In this document: positions 26,467 through 33,879 of the stretch, piece after piece | How positions within the stretch are numbered: the first letter of the stretch is position 1 | Layout: the number at the start of each line of letters is the position of its first letter | DNA from: Euplotes aediculatus | Taxonomy: Eukaryota > Ciliophora > Spirotrichea > Euplotida > Euplotidae | Assembly (NCBI GenBank): GCA_030463445.1 | Contig: JAQGFW010002161.1 | Coordinates: forward strand, 1 to 33,879 | Direction of reading: 5' to 3' | DNA length: 33,879 bases | Made by a program: the position numbers and the translations under genes | Notes under the pieces: model-generated | The model's input: the letters and a program-made list of their open reading frames with translations, nothing else | Told to the model about the DNA's origin: nothing | Databases searched by the model: none

Positions 26467-27951
26467 CTAGAAATTCCAGGATTCCAACGGACTATCCTGT
26501 CTTTCACGTGCAACTATAGCTTCAAAAATTTCCAGCAATTCCGGGTGACTGGCAGACAGGTCTGTGGTTTCAGCAGGGTCTTTGGATAGGTCAAACAACT
26601 GCCAGGGAGCCGACGGGTTTTTTTTCAGACCGGTTTTCACTCCCTTCCAGTTTCCATAGCGGATAGCGCGCTGTCCGCCTTTTTCCGGGTATTCAAAATA
26701 GAGAAATTCATGTTGCTGCTGCTCCTTATTGTTGCCACGCAGGCTTGGCAGAAAAGAAATGCCATCATTGGGCGGGGCTGTTACTCCGGTAAGATCTGCG
26801 AGAGTAGCCATGAGGTCGTATTGCACAGATACATGATCCGAAACAGTACCAGCTTCAATTGTTCCCGGCCAGCGTGCTATAAACGGCATGCGGATACCGC
26901 CTTCGTACAAATCCATCTTTAAACCTCTGAAGCCTGCAGCGCTGTTAAAGAAACTGGCATCTACACCACCATTGAATGTTGCTCCGTTATCACTGCTGAA
27001 ACAGATAAGCGTGTTTTCTTCAAGCCCCAATTCTTTGATCAGGTCCATTATTTTCCCCACCTGTTCATCCAGGTAAGAAATCATTCCTGCATAAGTGGAT
27101 AGAGGATATTTGCTGGGTGTGTAACCCTGCTGTCCGTAATACGGCTGTTCTTCAAATTGTCCTTTATAAGCATTCACCCATTTTTCAGGAACCTGCAGGG
27201 AGGCATGCGGAATGGTGTAGGGTAGATACAGAAAAAATGGACCGGATTTTTTTTCACGTATGAATTTTTCAGCTTTTTCAGTCATTTTATCCGGCGCATA
27301 GTCCTTACCGGTAAATGAAGCAAATGCCTCATCTGTTGCACTGTCAGTTGAAAGTTTACGATGGACATAGAAATAGGGTTGATCCAATGTATCCCATTTC
27401 CCGTTCTCCCATAAATGCGAAGGATAATAGTTATGTGCCTGTTTCTGATCAAGGTAACCATAGCTGTAATCAAACCCGTGTAACTGAGGATTACCTTCTG
27501 TATTGGCCATTCCCAGTCCCCATTTGCCGATAATAGCCGTACTATACCCTTTTGTTTTTAAGATATCAGCAATCGTAACTGCTGCTTTCGGAAGCGGATA
27601 TTGTCCGCGTTCAGCAGTATCGGCAAATCCACCCAGTTCGTGGTTGCCACGAATGAAGGAATGTCCGCCATGTAAACCCGTTAGCAACATGGCACGGGCG
27701 GGTGCACAAACAGGAGTAGAGGTATAATGCTGCGTGAAACGAATTCCTTCGGCTGCCATCCGGTCGAGATGAGGTGTTTTGATTTTTGTCTGCCCATAAC
27801 TACCCAATTCTCCATAACCCAGGTCATCTGCATATATGTAGATAATATTGGGTGTAGCGGAAGACATAGCTTTTTTATTAGCGGGAACTTTGCAGGCTAT
27901 AAATCCTGCTGTAAGGCTTAGCAAAAAGAGTAGTTTGGCTGGCAATCTCAT
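26467..27951 (-). CDS. S1-type sulfatase, lipoprotein
   Basis: The 494-residue arylsulfatase-like enzyme carries a lipoprotein signal ending in GFIAC (Cys20), so it is predicted to be membrane-anchored, unlike the first sulfatase. The metal site appears in YIYADDLGYGE, and the FGly motif is CAPAR with Cys82 in STPVCAPARAMLLTG. Further conserved segments are IIGKWGLG and SSDNGATFNG. The CAPAR form still fits the C-x-P-x-R core of this family. It would remove sulfate from a glycan at the cell surface and needs a maturation enzyme not found here. It is the first gene of a likely operon with Crp/Fnr and MFS. Its closest functional partner may be the GH43 or fucosidase genes nearby. Confidence 0.92.
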   Translation of the reverse strand: MRLPAKLLFLLSLTAGFIACKVPANKKAMSSATPNIIYIYADDLGYGELGSYGQTKIKTPHLDRMAAEGIRFTQHYTSTPVCAPARAMLLTGLHGGHSFIRGNHELGGFADTAERGQYPLPKAAVTIADILKTKGYSTAIIGKWGLGMANTEGNPQLHGFDYSYGYLDQKQAHNYYPSHLWENGKWDTLDQPYFYVHRKLSTDSATDEAFASFTGKDYAPDKMTEKAEKFIREKKSGPFFLYLPYTIPHASLQVPEKWVNAYKGQFEEQPYYGQQGYTPSKYPLSTYAGMISYLDEQVGKIMDLIKELGLEENTLICFSSDNGATFNGGVDASFFNSAAGFRGLKMDLYEGGIRMPFIARWPGTIEAGTVSDHVSVQYDLMATLADLTGVTAPPNDGISFLPSLRGNNKEQQQHEFLYFEYPEKGGQRAIRYGNWKGVKTGLKKNPSAPWQLFDLSKDPAETTDLSASHPELLEIFEAIVARERQDSPLESWNF

Positions 27952-28006
27952 GGTGAAGTTATTGGCGATGTATAAATATCCTTTTTTCTTGCCGCCGATT
28001 TTTGAA

Positions 28007-28016
28007 CAAACGTTTG
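28007..28016. promoter_or_regulatory. Short palindrome in the sulfatase / sigma-factor divergent gap
   Basis: CAAACGTTTG is a perfect 10-bp palindrome in the 145-bp gap between divergent genes, about 55 bp upstream of the sulfatase start. The form suits a LacI-type core, but palindromes of this length are expected by chance many times in a window this size. Confidence 0.2.
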
Positions 28017-28018
28017 CA

Positions 28019-28050
28019 TTTGTCAGTGTTGTCCGGACTTGATATATTCA
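28019..28050 (+). promoter_or_regulatory. Candidate promoter for the ECF sigma gene
   Basis: TTTG at 28019-28022 and TATATTCA at 28043-28050, separated by 20 bp, resemble the Bacteroidota -33 TTTG / -7 TAnnTTTG promoter. The -7 element misses the last two consensus bases. It lies 46 bp before the sigma factor ATG. Confidence 0.3.
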
Positions 28051-28096
28051 GGATACGGTTACTGCTAATAACCCGGTTAACCAAACTCTGATTGCC

Positions 28097-28684
28097 ATGT
28101 ATCTGGACCAACAGCCACCATACGACTGCGAGCGGTTGTACCGGTATTTTGAGGAAGTGTATGAACAGCTTCTCCAGATCGGAAAAACCCGGCAACTGGA
28201 TGAATGGGTTCAAAAGGATCTGATTCATGAACTGTTTCTGTCTTTTTATGAAAAGCAGATCGATTTCGATACCATCAGTTATCCGAATTCCTATATCATT
28301 ACATCTTATAAGCGCAAAATCATTGATTTTTTTCGGGAATCGCAGAAGTATTTCCAGGATGATAACTGGATGAATCATCCGCTTACCCTCATCCCTTCTC
28401 CTGAAGCTACCTTAATGGAAAAGGAGTCCATGCAGGAAGTAGCACAGTTGCTCAGGAAAGCATACAATCAATTACCCGAACGCTGCAAACGGGCTATTTT
28501 TCTGAAATATTACAAAGGGTTGTCTGTTTCAGCTATTCAGGCAGAAACAGGATGGTCGGCCCAAAGTATCTATAATTACCTCTCCATTGGTATAAAACAG
28601 TTGAAGGCCGAACTGGTGGTGCATCCGAATCTGGCAAATGGTGGTGCATCCATGCTGCTTTTGTTGCTTTTCGCTACGATTTAA
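28097..28684 (+). CDS. ECF (FecI-like) RNA polymerase sigma factor
   Basis: The 195-residue sigma factor has region 2 at about residues 14-85 (SYPNSYIITSYKRKIIDFF) and region 4 at about 120-172 (LPERCKRAIFLKYYKGLS, then the helix-turn-helix). It should direct RNA polymerase to the downstream susCD pair when released by its FecR partner. The protein ends in a short hydrophobic tail (SMLLLLLFATI, about residues 185-195), unusual for a soluble factor. The FecR gene follows after about 69 bp, the standard order for a trans-envelope signalling system. Confidence 0.93.
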   Translation: MYLDQQPPYDCERLYRYFEEVYEQLLQIGKTRQLDEWVQKDLIHELFLSFYEKQIDFDTISYPNSYIITSYKRKIIDFFRESQKYFQDDNWMNHPLTLIPSPEATLMEKESMQEVAQLLRKAYNQLPERCKRAIFLKYYKGLSVSAIQAETGWSAQSIYNYLSIGIKQLKAELVVHPNLANGGASMLLLLLFATI

Positions 28685-28753
28685 AAAAAAACTTCATAAA
28701 AAGCAGGTAGATTCAAGTTCGCTTTCCGTCTTATCCTCATAACGCTGCTTGTG

Positions 28754-29866
28754 ATGGATAAAAAAACCAGGGATCAGTTATTGGAAGACGAATCATTTAT
28801 TCGTTTTTGTACTCAACCCGCTGAAGCTGATAAAGCCCAGTGGGCTGTATACCTGGCTACTTATCCGGAAGAATGGGCAACAGTGGAGAATGCCAGGTTG
28901 CTGCTGGTTTCACTGAATGATGTACTCAAAGAAGAAGATAAAAAACAACAGCTCGACAGGCTAAAGCAGTCAATCGCTGAACAAATTCCGGAAAGCAGGG
29001 CGGCTGTTCCGGTTAAACGATGGCTGGCTTATGCAGCGGCAGTCCTGTTGCCGGCCCTGATGTTGTACCAATGGTTTGGGAAACCTTCCCAACCAGCCCC
29101 TATCCAGGCACCAAAAATACTGGTGCAAAAAGCTGCGGATACTACAAAGCTTACTGCCAGTGAACAATACCTGACAACAGTTGGAGAAAAGAGATCGCTG
29201 GTATTGCCGGATGGGTCCACCGTTGTGTTAAATGCAAACTCTTCACTGACTCTCTCCTCTGCATTCGGCCAGGAAAGCCGAACTGTACAATTGATCGGAG
29301 AGGCTTTTTTTGATATAAAACATGATCCAGCTACTCCATTTTTTGTAAAAACCCAGCAATTCACCGTAAAAGTTCATGGTACGGCTTTTAATGTGCGGGC
29401 ATTTGAAGGGTCAAAGCAGGCAGAAGCGGCGCTGATCAGAGGATCCGTTGAAGTGATCTTACCTGCTGAAAAAGATCGTTCCATTTTTCTTGAACCCAAC
29501 CAGAAATTGGTGTGGGCAGACAAGGAGCTTACTGCGGCAACTGTTTCCGGTTCCGCCAGCGATGTGTTACAAGCTACTACTACAGTGTTACCTATCACTA
29601 TTGGAAAAGATGGCAATTCCATCATTGAAACCGTTTGGACCCGCAATTCCCTTGAAATTAACGACGAACGCTTTGATCAACTGAAAGAAAAGTTTGAAAG
29701 ATGGTTTCAGGTTCAGCTTGTTTTTGAAGACGAGGCCATTAAACAATACCGGTTTACTGCTTTTTTTGAAAATATACCCCTGGAACAGGCCCTTGAAGCC
29801 ATGCAGTTATCCAATTCCTTTAGCTATGAATTGAACGATAAAACCCTAAAAATCAGATCAAAATGA
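28754..29866 (+). CDS. FecR-family anti-sigma factor
   Basis: The 370-residue inner-membrane protein holds the sigma factor in the cytoplasm and receives the signal in the periplasm. I chose the ATG at 28754 over the adjacent GTG at 28751. An N-terminal cytoplasmic part is followed by one transmembrane helix (about residues 90-108, WLAYAAAVLLPALMLYQWF). The periplasmic FecR domain lies at about 138-235 (LVLPDGSTVVLNANS, GEAFFDIKHDPATPF, VHGTAFNVRAF). A DUF4974 domain closes the protein at about 303-370 (FENIPLEQALEAMQ). That C-terminal domain is the usual contact for the STN domain of the partner SusC, which is the next gene. Confidence 0.94.
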   Translation: MDKKTRDQLLEDESFIRFCTQPAEADKAQWAVYLATYPEEWATVENARLLLVSLNDVLKEEDKKQQLDRLKQSIAEQIPESRAAVPVKRWLAYAAAVLLPALMLYQWFGKPSQPAPIQAPKILVQKAADTTKLTASEQYLTTVGEKRSLVLPDGSTVVLNANSSLTLSSAFGQESRTVQLIGEAFFDIKHDPATPFFVKTQQFTVKVHGTAFNVRAFEGSKQAEAALIRGSVEVILPAEKDRSIFLEPNQKLVWADKELTAATVSGSASDVLQATTTVLPITIGKDGNSIIETVWTRNSLEINDERFDQLKEKFERWFQVQLVFEDEAIKQYRFTAFFENIPLEQALEAMQLSNSFSYELNDKTLKIRSK

Positions 29867-29875
29867 CAGATAAAT

Positions 29876-29902
29876 GAAAAGGGAGTTGCGCTCTCCCTTT
29901 TC
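29876..29902 (+). terminator. Rho-independent terminator after fecR
   Basis: GAAAAGGGAG (29876-29885) pairs perfectly with CTCCCTTTTC (29893-29902) around a 7-base loop. The A-rich 5' arm and T-rich 3' arm make it a good intrinsic, likely bidirectional terminator. It starts 9 bp after the fecR stop and separates the sigma/anti-sigma transcript from susC. Confidence 0.8.
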
Positions 29903-29974
29903 CATTAGTTTAACCCACAGAAGCAGTGTTCAATTGGAGTTGGCAACTGCTCTGTATAAAACCAGAACAAAAGT

Positions 29975-32900
29975 ATGAAAAAAACAAAGGACCGCACGTG
30001 CCCTTTCCTGCCAAGGCATGTGCTGAAAACACTGCTGCTTATGAAGTTAACGATCGCATTTATGCTGATTACCTGTTTACAGGTGTCGGCAAAGTCCTAT
30101 TCGCAGGAGCGAATAACTGTCCGGTTTTCGGATACACGCCTTAAAAAAGTGCTGAAGGAAATCGAAGCTCAGTCGTCTTATCGGTTTGTTTACAGCAGCG
30201 ACAAGATTCCGGGAAATGCTACGGTGAGTTACAAGGGAGAAAATGTGCTGGTGGTGGACGTTCTGGGCTCCATTTTAGCGGTCAATGAGCTGAAGTTTAA
30301 AGAATTGCCCAACCGGATTATTGTAATAACGGCTACCGGATCCGAAGACCAGAATAAAACGGTTTCTGGAAAAGTAACCGGACCATCGGGTGAACCCTTG
30401 TCTGGCGCCACCGTGCAGGTAAAAGGAAGTTCAATTATTACTACAACTGATGAAACCGGTCAGTTTTCAATTTCTGTTCCTGATAATGATGCCCTATTGG
30501 TGGTGTCGTATGTTGATATGCAGGACACAGAAATAAAGGTTGGAACCAATACCACATTGATTATTCAGCTCAAAGCTGTAGATCAGTCGATGAATGAAGT
30601 TGTAGTGGTAGGTTATGGTACACAGAAAAAAGTTAGTATGACCAGCGCCGTTACCCAGGTAAAGGGAGAAGACCTGGTACGTCGGCCGGTTTCCAATCTG
30701 CAACAGGCCTTACAGGGACAGGCGCCTGGATTAACCGTTCTTGACAGAGGAGGAGAACCAGGTCGTTCTTCAGCAACCTTAAGAGTCAGGGGAATCACCA
30801 CGTTTTCAGGTAATAGTTCCGGAAATAGTTCTCCGCTCATCATTGTTGATGGTGTAGAGCAACAGATGTTTAACCTGAATCCGGAAGATGTGGAAAGTAT
30901 CTCTGTTTTGAAAGATGCCTCCTCTACCGCCATTTATGGTTCACGTGCCGCGAATGGAGTAGTATTGATTACTACCAAAAGAGCTAAAACCGGCAAGGTG
31001 CAGATCGCTTATAATGGCTATTATGCCATTCAGAAATCAGTCAACCAGCCGGAAAATATGGAGCTGGAAAAATACATGCGCTACCAGCAACTGGCGTATA
31101 CCAATCAGGGACTTACGATTCCGGCACGGTATACGGATGAAAGCATCAATACCTGGGTAAACTCCAGTGATCGCTATCAATATCCCGATGTAAACACCTG
31201 GTTCAAAACGGTGCTGAAACCTGCTCCGCAGCATAGTCACAATATTTCTTTCAGTGGTGGTAACGAATTCTCCAAAACACGTGTGAGTATGCGCTATATG
31301 GATCAGGGAGGTATTGCCCCGAATTACAGTGCATCAATAAGGGAGATCAGGATCAACAATGATATGCAACTGCACAAAAGACTGAAGATGAGTGCCGACT
31401 TCAACTACCGGTACAATATGTCCAGAAGTCCGTTTGCCACAGATGTTTTCAACCGGTTTTTTCACGGTACTTTGTTTGCGGCTCCAAAATATCCTAATGG
31501 CACCTATGGGCTTAGTCAGCAGGGGTTCAATCCGCTCTTGCTCGCTGAAAAATCTGGCAATACAAATATTGCAGACAACTATTTCTATACCTCAGGCAAG
31601 CTGGAATATCAGTTGCTGGAAGGGTTGACATTAAGTGCGCAGATTTCCGCCGTTATGAATTTTACGGAAAACAAATCCTATCGGAACGCCGTAAATAATT
31701 TTGATTCATTGACCGGCAGAAGGTACCAGATTGCCAACAATGCGCTTTGGGAAACTCGCAATCGATACCGGGAAATCACCACCAACTACCTGGCTAATTA
31801 TTCGAAAAGTTTTGATAAACATGAACTAAAGGCCCTGGTTGGATTTTCTGAGTTGTATAATAACGGTTACAATCTACAGGCTTATCGCGAACGCTTTTAT
31901 AATAACGATATTCAGTCCATCGGACAGGGAGCAAATGATCCAACTAAAGACAATAGCGGTAATGAATTTAAGTTCGGACTTCGCTCTTATTTTGCCCGTT
32001 TGAACTATGCCTTTGATGAAAAGTATTTGTTGGAAGTAAATGGCCGGTATGATGGATCCTCCCGGTTTACCGGCGACAAACAATACAGCTTTTTCCCTTC
32101 CTTCTCTGCGGCCTGGAGGCTTACAGAGGAAGATTTTTTTGACAACCTGAATACACCGTTTAATGAATTAAAAATAAGAGGATCCTGGGGACAAACCGGA
32201 AACCAGACAGTACCGCTTTATAGCTACTTCGCTTCCCTGACACAGGGTTCCTATACATTTGGAGGAGTAGCTGCGCCAACTTTTTCTCAAACCGTGCTGG
32301 CTGATCCCAGTATTTCCTGGGAAACCAATACACAAACGGATATAGGATTGGAAGGAAGTCTGCTGGGATATAAACTTTCCTTTTCTGTAGATTATTATAA
32401 AAAACGAACCAGTGGGATATTACTCGCCTTGCCCTTACCGGTTGTAACCGGATTCAGCTCATCCAATCAGAATGCCGGCGTAATTGATAACAGGGGTTGG
32501 GAAATTTCACTTGGATACCGGAATAATGAACATAAAGTTACTTATGCTGTGAGTGGTAATGTGGCCATTAACAGAAATGAAGTGATCGATCTGAAAGGTG
32601 GCGGCCCCTTCATCAACAGCTCCTATGATCTTGACCCTCGCTATATAGTGAAGGAAGGCCTTCCTTATAATTCGCACTGGGGTTATAAAACTGCTGGATT
32701 TTTTCAAAGTCAGGAGGAGATCAATAGTTATCCAACAATTGCCCCCAATACCAAGCCCGGCGATGTTAAATATGTGGATTTAAACAAGGATGGAAGAATT
32801 AACTCGGATGACTGGACAGTAATAGGAAATCCATTTCCAAAATATACGTTTGGTGCAACTGCAGAAATTGGATACCGCAACTTTTCCCTGAACCTGCTTT

Positions 32901-33313
32901 TTCAGGGAGCTGCCGATGTAGATACCAGGTTGTCAGGTGCCTTATCAGAGTATGGAATATTTGAAGGATTCACGCACAAATTGGTAACGGATAATTATTG
33001 GACACCGGAAAGGCCCAACGCACGTTTCCCGCTTCCCAGAAAAAGTGATCAGCGTAATGTGAATACATCTGATCAGTTGATAATTGATGGTTCTTACCTG
33101 CGATTAAAGAACCTGCAATTGAACTATACAGTGCCACCTGCGTTGCTGAAAAAAGCAGGAATTAATGCTGCCCGCTTTTATTTATCCGGAACGAATCTGT
33201 TGACCTTCTCAAAGTTGAACGAATGGAATCTGGATCCTGAAGCAGAATCCGGAAGAGGGATTTATTATCCTCAAACCAGCTTGTATACACTGGGCTTAAA
33301 CCTGAATTTTTAA
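29975..33313 (+). CDS. SusC-like TonB-dependent transducer with STN domain
   Basis: The 1112-residue outer-membrane transporter also signals to FecR. After a signal region (LLLMKLTIAFMLITCLQVSA) comes an STN domain at about residues 47-125 (VRFSDTRLKKVLKEIE, YRFVYSSDKIPG, LPNRIIVITA). Next are a carboxypeptidase-regulatory-like domain (VSGKVTGPSGEPLSGATV), a TonB-box-like NEVVVVGYGTQ, the plug (LRVRGITTF, SPLIIVDG, SVLKDASSTAIYGSRAANGV) and a barrel ending in LGLNLNF. The STN domain is the feature that distinguishes it from the first SusC and couples it to the upstream FecR. It has its own promoter region after the terminator, in 29903-29974, presumably the target of the sigma factor. A susD gene follows after 19 bp. 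Confidence 0.95.
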   Translation: MKKTKDRTCPFLPRHVLKTLLLMKLTIAFMLITCLQVSAKSYSQERITVRFSDTRLKKVLKEIEAQSSYRFVYSSDKIPGNATVSYKGENVLVVDVLGSILAVNELKFKELPNRIIVITATGSEDQNKTVSGKVTGPSGEPLSGATVQVKGSSIITTTDETGQFSISVPDNDALLVVSYVDMQDTEIKVGTNTTLIIQLKAVDQSMNEVVVVGYGTQKKVSMTSAVTQVKGEDLVRRPVSNLQQALQGQAPGLTVLDRGGEPGRSSATLRVRGITTFSGNSSGNSSPLIIVDGVEQQMFNLNPEDVESISVLKDASSTAIYGSRAANGVVLITTKRAKTGKVQIAYNGYYAIQKSVNQPENMELEKYMRYQQLAYTNQGLTIPARYTDESINTWVNSSDRYQYPDVNTWFKTVLKPAPQHSHNISFSGGNEFSKTRVSMRYMDQGGIAPNYSASIREIRINNDMQLHKRLKMSADFNYRYNMSRSPFATDVFNRFFHGTLFAAPKYPNGTYGLSQQGFNPLLLAEKSGNTNIADNYFYTSGKLEYQLLEGLTLSAQISAVMNFTENKSYRNAVNNFDSLTGRRYQIANNALWETRNRYREITTNYLANYSKSFDKHELKALVGFSELYNNGYNLQAYRERFYNNDIQSIGQGANDPTKDNSGNEFKFGLRSYFARLNYAFDEKYLLEVNGRYDGSSRFTGDKQYSFFPSFSAAWRLTEEDFFDNLNTPFNELKIRGSWGQTGNQTVPLYSYFASLTQGSYTFGGVAAPTFSQTVLADPSISWETNTQTDIGLEGSLLGYKLSFSVDYYKKRTSGILLALPLPVVTGFSSSNQNAGVIDNRGWEISLGYRNNEHKVTYAVSGNVAINRNEVIDLKGGGPFINSSYDLDPRYIVKEGLPYNSHWGYKTAGFFQSQEEINSYPTIAPNTKPGDVKYVDLNKDGRINSDDWTVIGNPFPKYTFGATAEIGYRNFSLNLLFQGAADVDTRLSGALSEYGIFEGFTHKLVTDNYWTPERPNARFPLPRKSDQRNVNTSDQLIIDGSYLRLKNLQLNYTVPPALLKKAGINAARFYLSGTNLLTFSKLNEWNLDPEAESGRGIYYPQTSLYTLGLNLNF

Positions 33314-33332
33314 TTCGTCAACCTGATTAATT

Positions 33333-33879
33333 ATGAAACAAACTACTAACTATATACTGCTGATCGTCCTGGCTTTTGCCGGATTTATCAGTTCCTGTAA
33401 GAAGGATATACTTGAAACAGTTCCAAACGACCGTGTCTCTTCCGCGATTTACTGGCGCACGGAAACGGATGCCATTTATGGGGTGAATTCTGTCTATTCA
33501 GCACTCGATGCAGTGAATCTTTTTGTGTTGGATGGCGTGTCGGATATCGGTCATACCAATACCACATTTACGGTGGAGTTTAATATCGAAAACGGAACCT
33601 ATGATGCTTCTCATTCCCGAATTCAAACAGAATGGCAAAGTACCTACAGGGGAATATTTCTGGCGAATGATGTACTTGCCAACATTGATAATATTAACAG
33701 TTCCAATACGGCACTAATCGACCGGTTAAAAGCAGAAACAAGAGTGCTTCGTGCCTACTATTACCTCAAGCTGACAGGTTTGTACGGTGATGTGCCAATG
33801 ATAACAACTCCCATTTCTGCTGCGGAAGGATTGAGCATTGCAAGAACTCCGCAAGTGGAAGTGTATGGGTTTATTTCGA
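33333..33879 (+). CDS. SusD/RagB-like lipoprotein (3' partial)
   Basis: The frame starts with ATG at 33333 and stays open to the window end, giving the first 182 codons. A lipoprotein signal ends in GFISSC, so Cys22 is the predicted anchor. The N-terminal SusD pattern is visible: YWRTETDAIYGVNSVYSAL, then the AETRVLRAYYYLKLTGLYGDVPM segment (in part) that forms the TPR-like helices. It begins 19 bp after the STN-type SusC and is its expected surface partner. The ligand-binding part lies beyond the window. Confidence 0.93.
   Translation, partial: MKQTTNYILLIVLAFAGFISSCKKDILETVPNDRVSSAIYWRTETDAIYGVNSVYSALDAVNLFVLDGVSDIGHTNTTFTVEFNIENGTYDASHSRIQTEWQSTYRGIFLANDVLANIDNINSSNTALIDRLKAETRVLRAYYYLKLTGLYGDVPMITTPISAAEGLSIARTPQVEVYGFIS

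Noticed and set aside
28007-28016. CAAACGTTTG as a firm operator
   Set aside because: A 10-bp palindrome is expected roughly 30 times by chance in a window this long, so it is kept only as a low-confidence feature.
1-33879. CRISPR arrays, tRNA or rRNA genes, insertion sequences, prophage genes
   Set aside because: I saw no regular short repeats, cloverleaf sequences, transposase or phage structural genes on either strand.

Overview
This window looks like accessory, glycan-foraging DNA from a member of the Bacteroidota, probably Chitinophagaceae or a close relative (inference). The evidence is two SusC/SusD outer-membrane uptake pairs, a one-protein hybrid two-component regulator with a double seven-bladed propeller sensor, a FecI/FecR-type sigma and anti-sigma pair followed by an STN-bearing SusC, many lipoprotein signals, and start sites without strong Shine-Dalgarno sequences.

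Region 1 (1-6376, + strand) holds degradative enzymes: a 5'-truncated GH2 beta-mannosidase-like glycosidase, an S1-type sulfatase 5 bp behind it, and a GH95 alpha-L-fucosidase-like enzyme. Region 2 (6385-10975) is the convergent hybrid two-component system (HTCS) gene and a 484-bp divergent regulatory gap. Region 3 (10976-22844, + strand) is a five-gene run: SusC, SusD, a hairpin, a vanadium-dependent haloperoxidase-like protein, a very large FG-GAP/ASPIC lipoprotein, and a DUF255 (SPATA20/YyaL-like) lipoprotein with a CHWC motif. Apart from SusC/D, none of these is a carbohydrate-active enzyme. Region 4 (22934-24598) is a GH43 glycosidase.

Region 5 (24600-27951, - strand) is an apparent operon: sulfatase lipoprotein, Crp/Fnr regulator, MFS transporter. 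Region 6 (28097-33879, + strand) is a second uptake system: ECF sigma factor, FecR anti-sigma, terminator, STN-containing SusC, and a SusD cut off by the window end.

The likely logic is that surface sulfatases and exo-glycosidases (GH2, GH95, GH43) strip a sulfated, possibly fucosylated polymer, SusC/D import the fragments, and the HTCS senses breakdown products. Two near-identical 18-bp palindromes (3720-3737 and 10939-10956) look like LacI-family operators. They would tie the GH95 gene and the first susC to a regulator not encoded here. The most unusual part is the susCD, haloperoxidase, FG-GAP/ASPIC and DUF255 cassette, whose substrate and chemistry I cannot read from the sequence. I saw no tRNA, rRNA, CRISPR array, insertion sequence or prophage gene.
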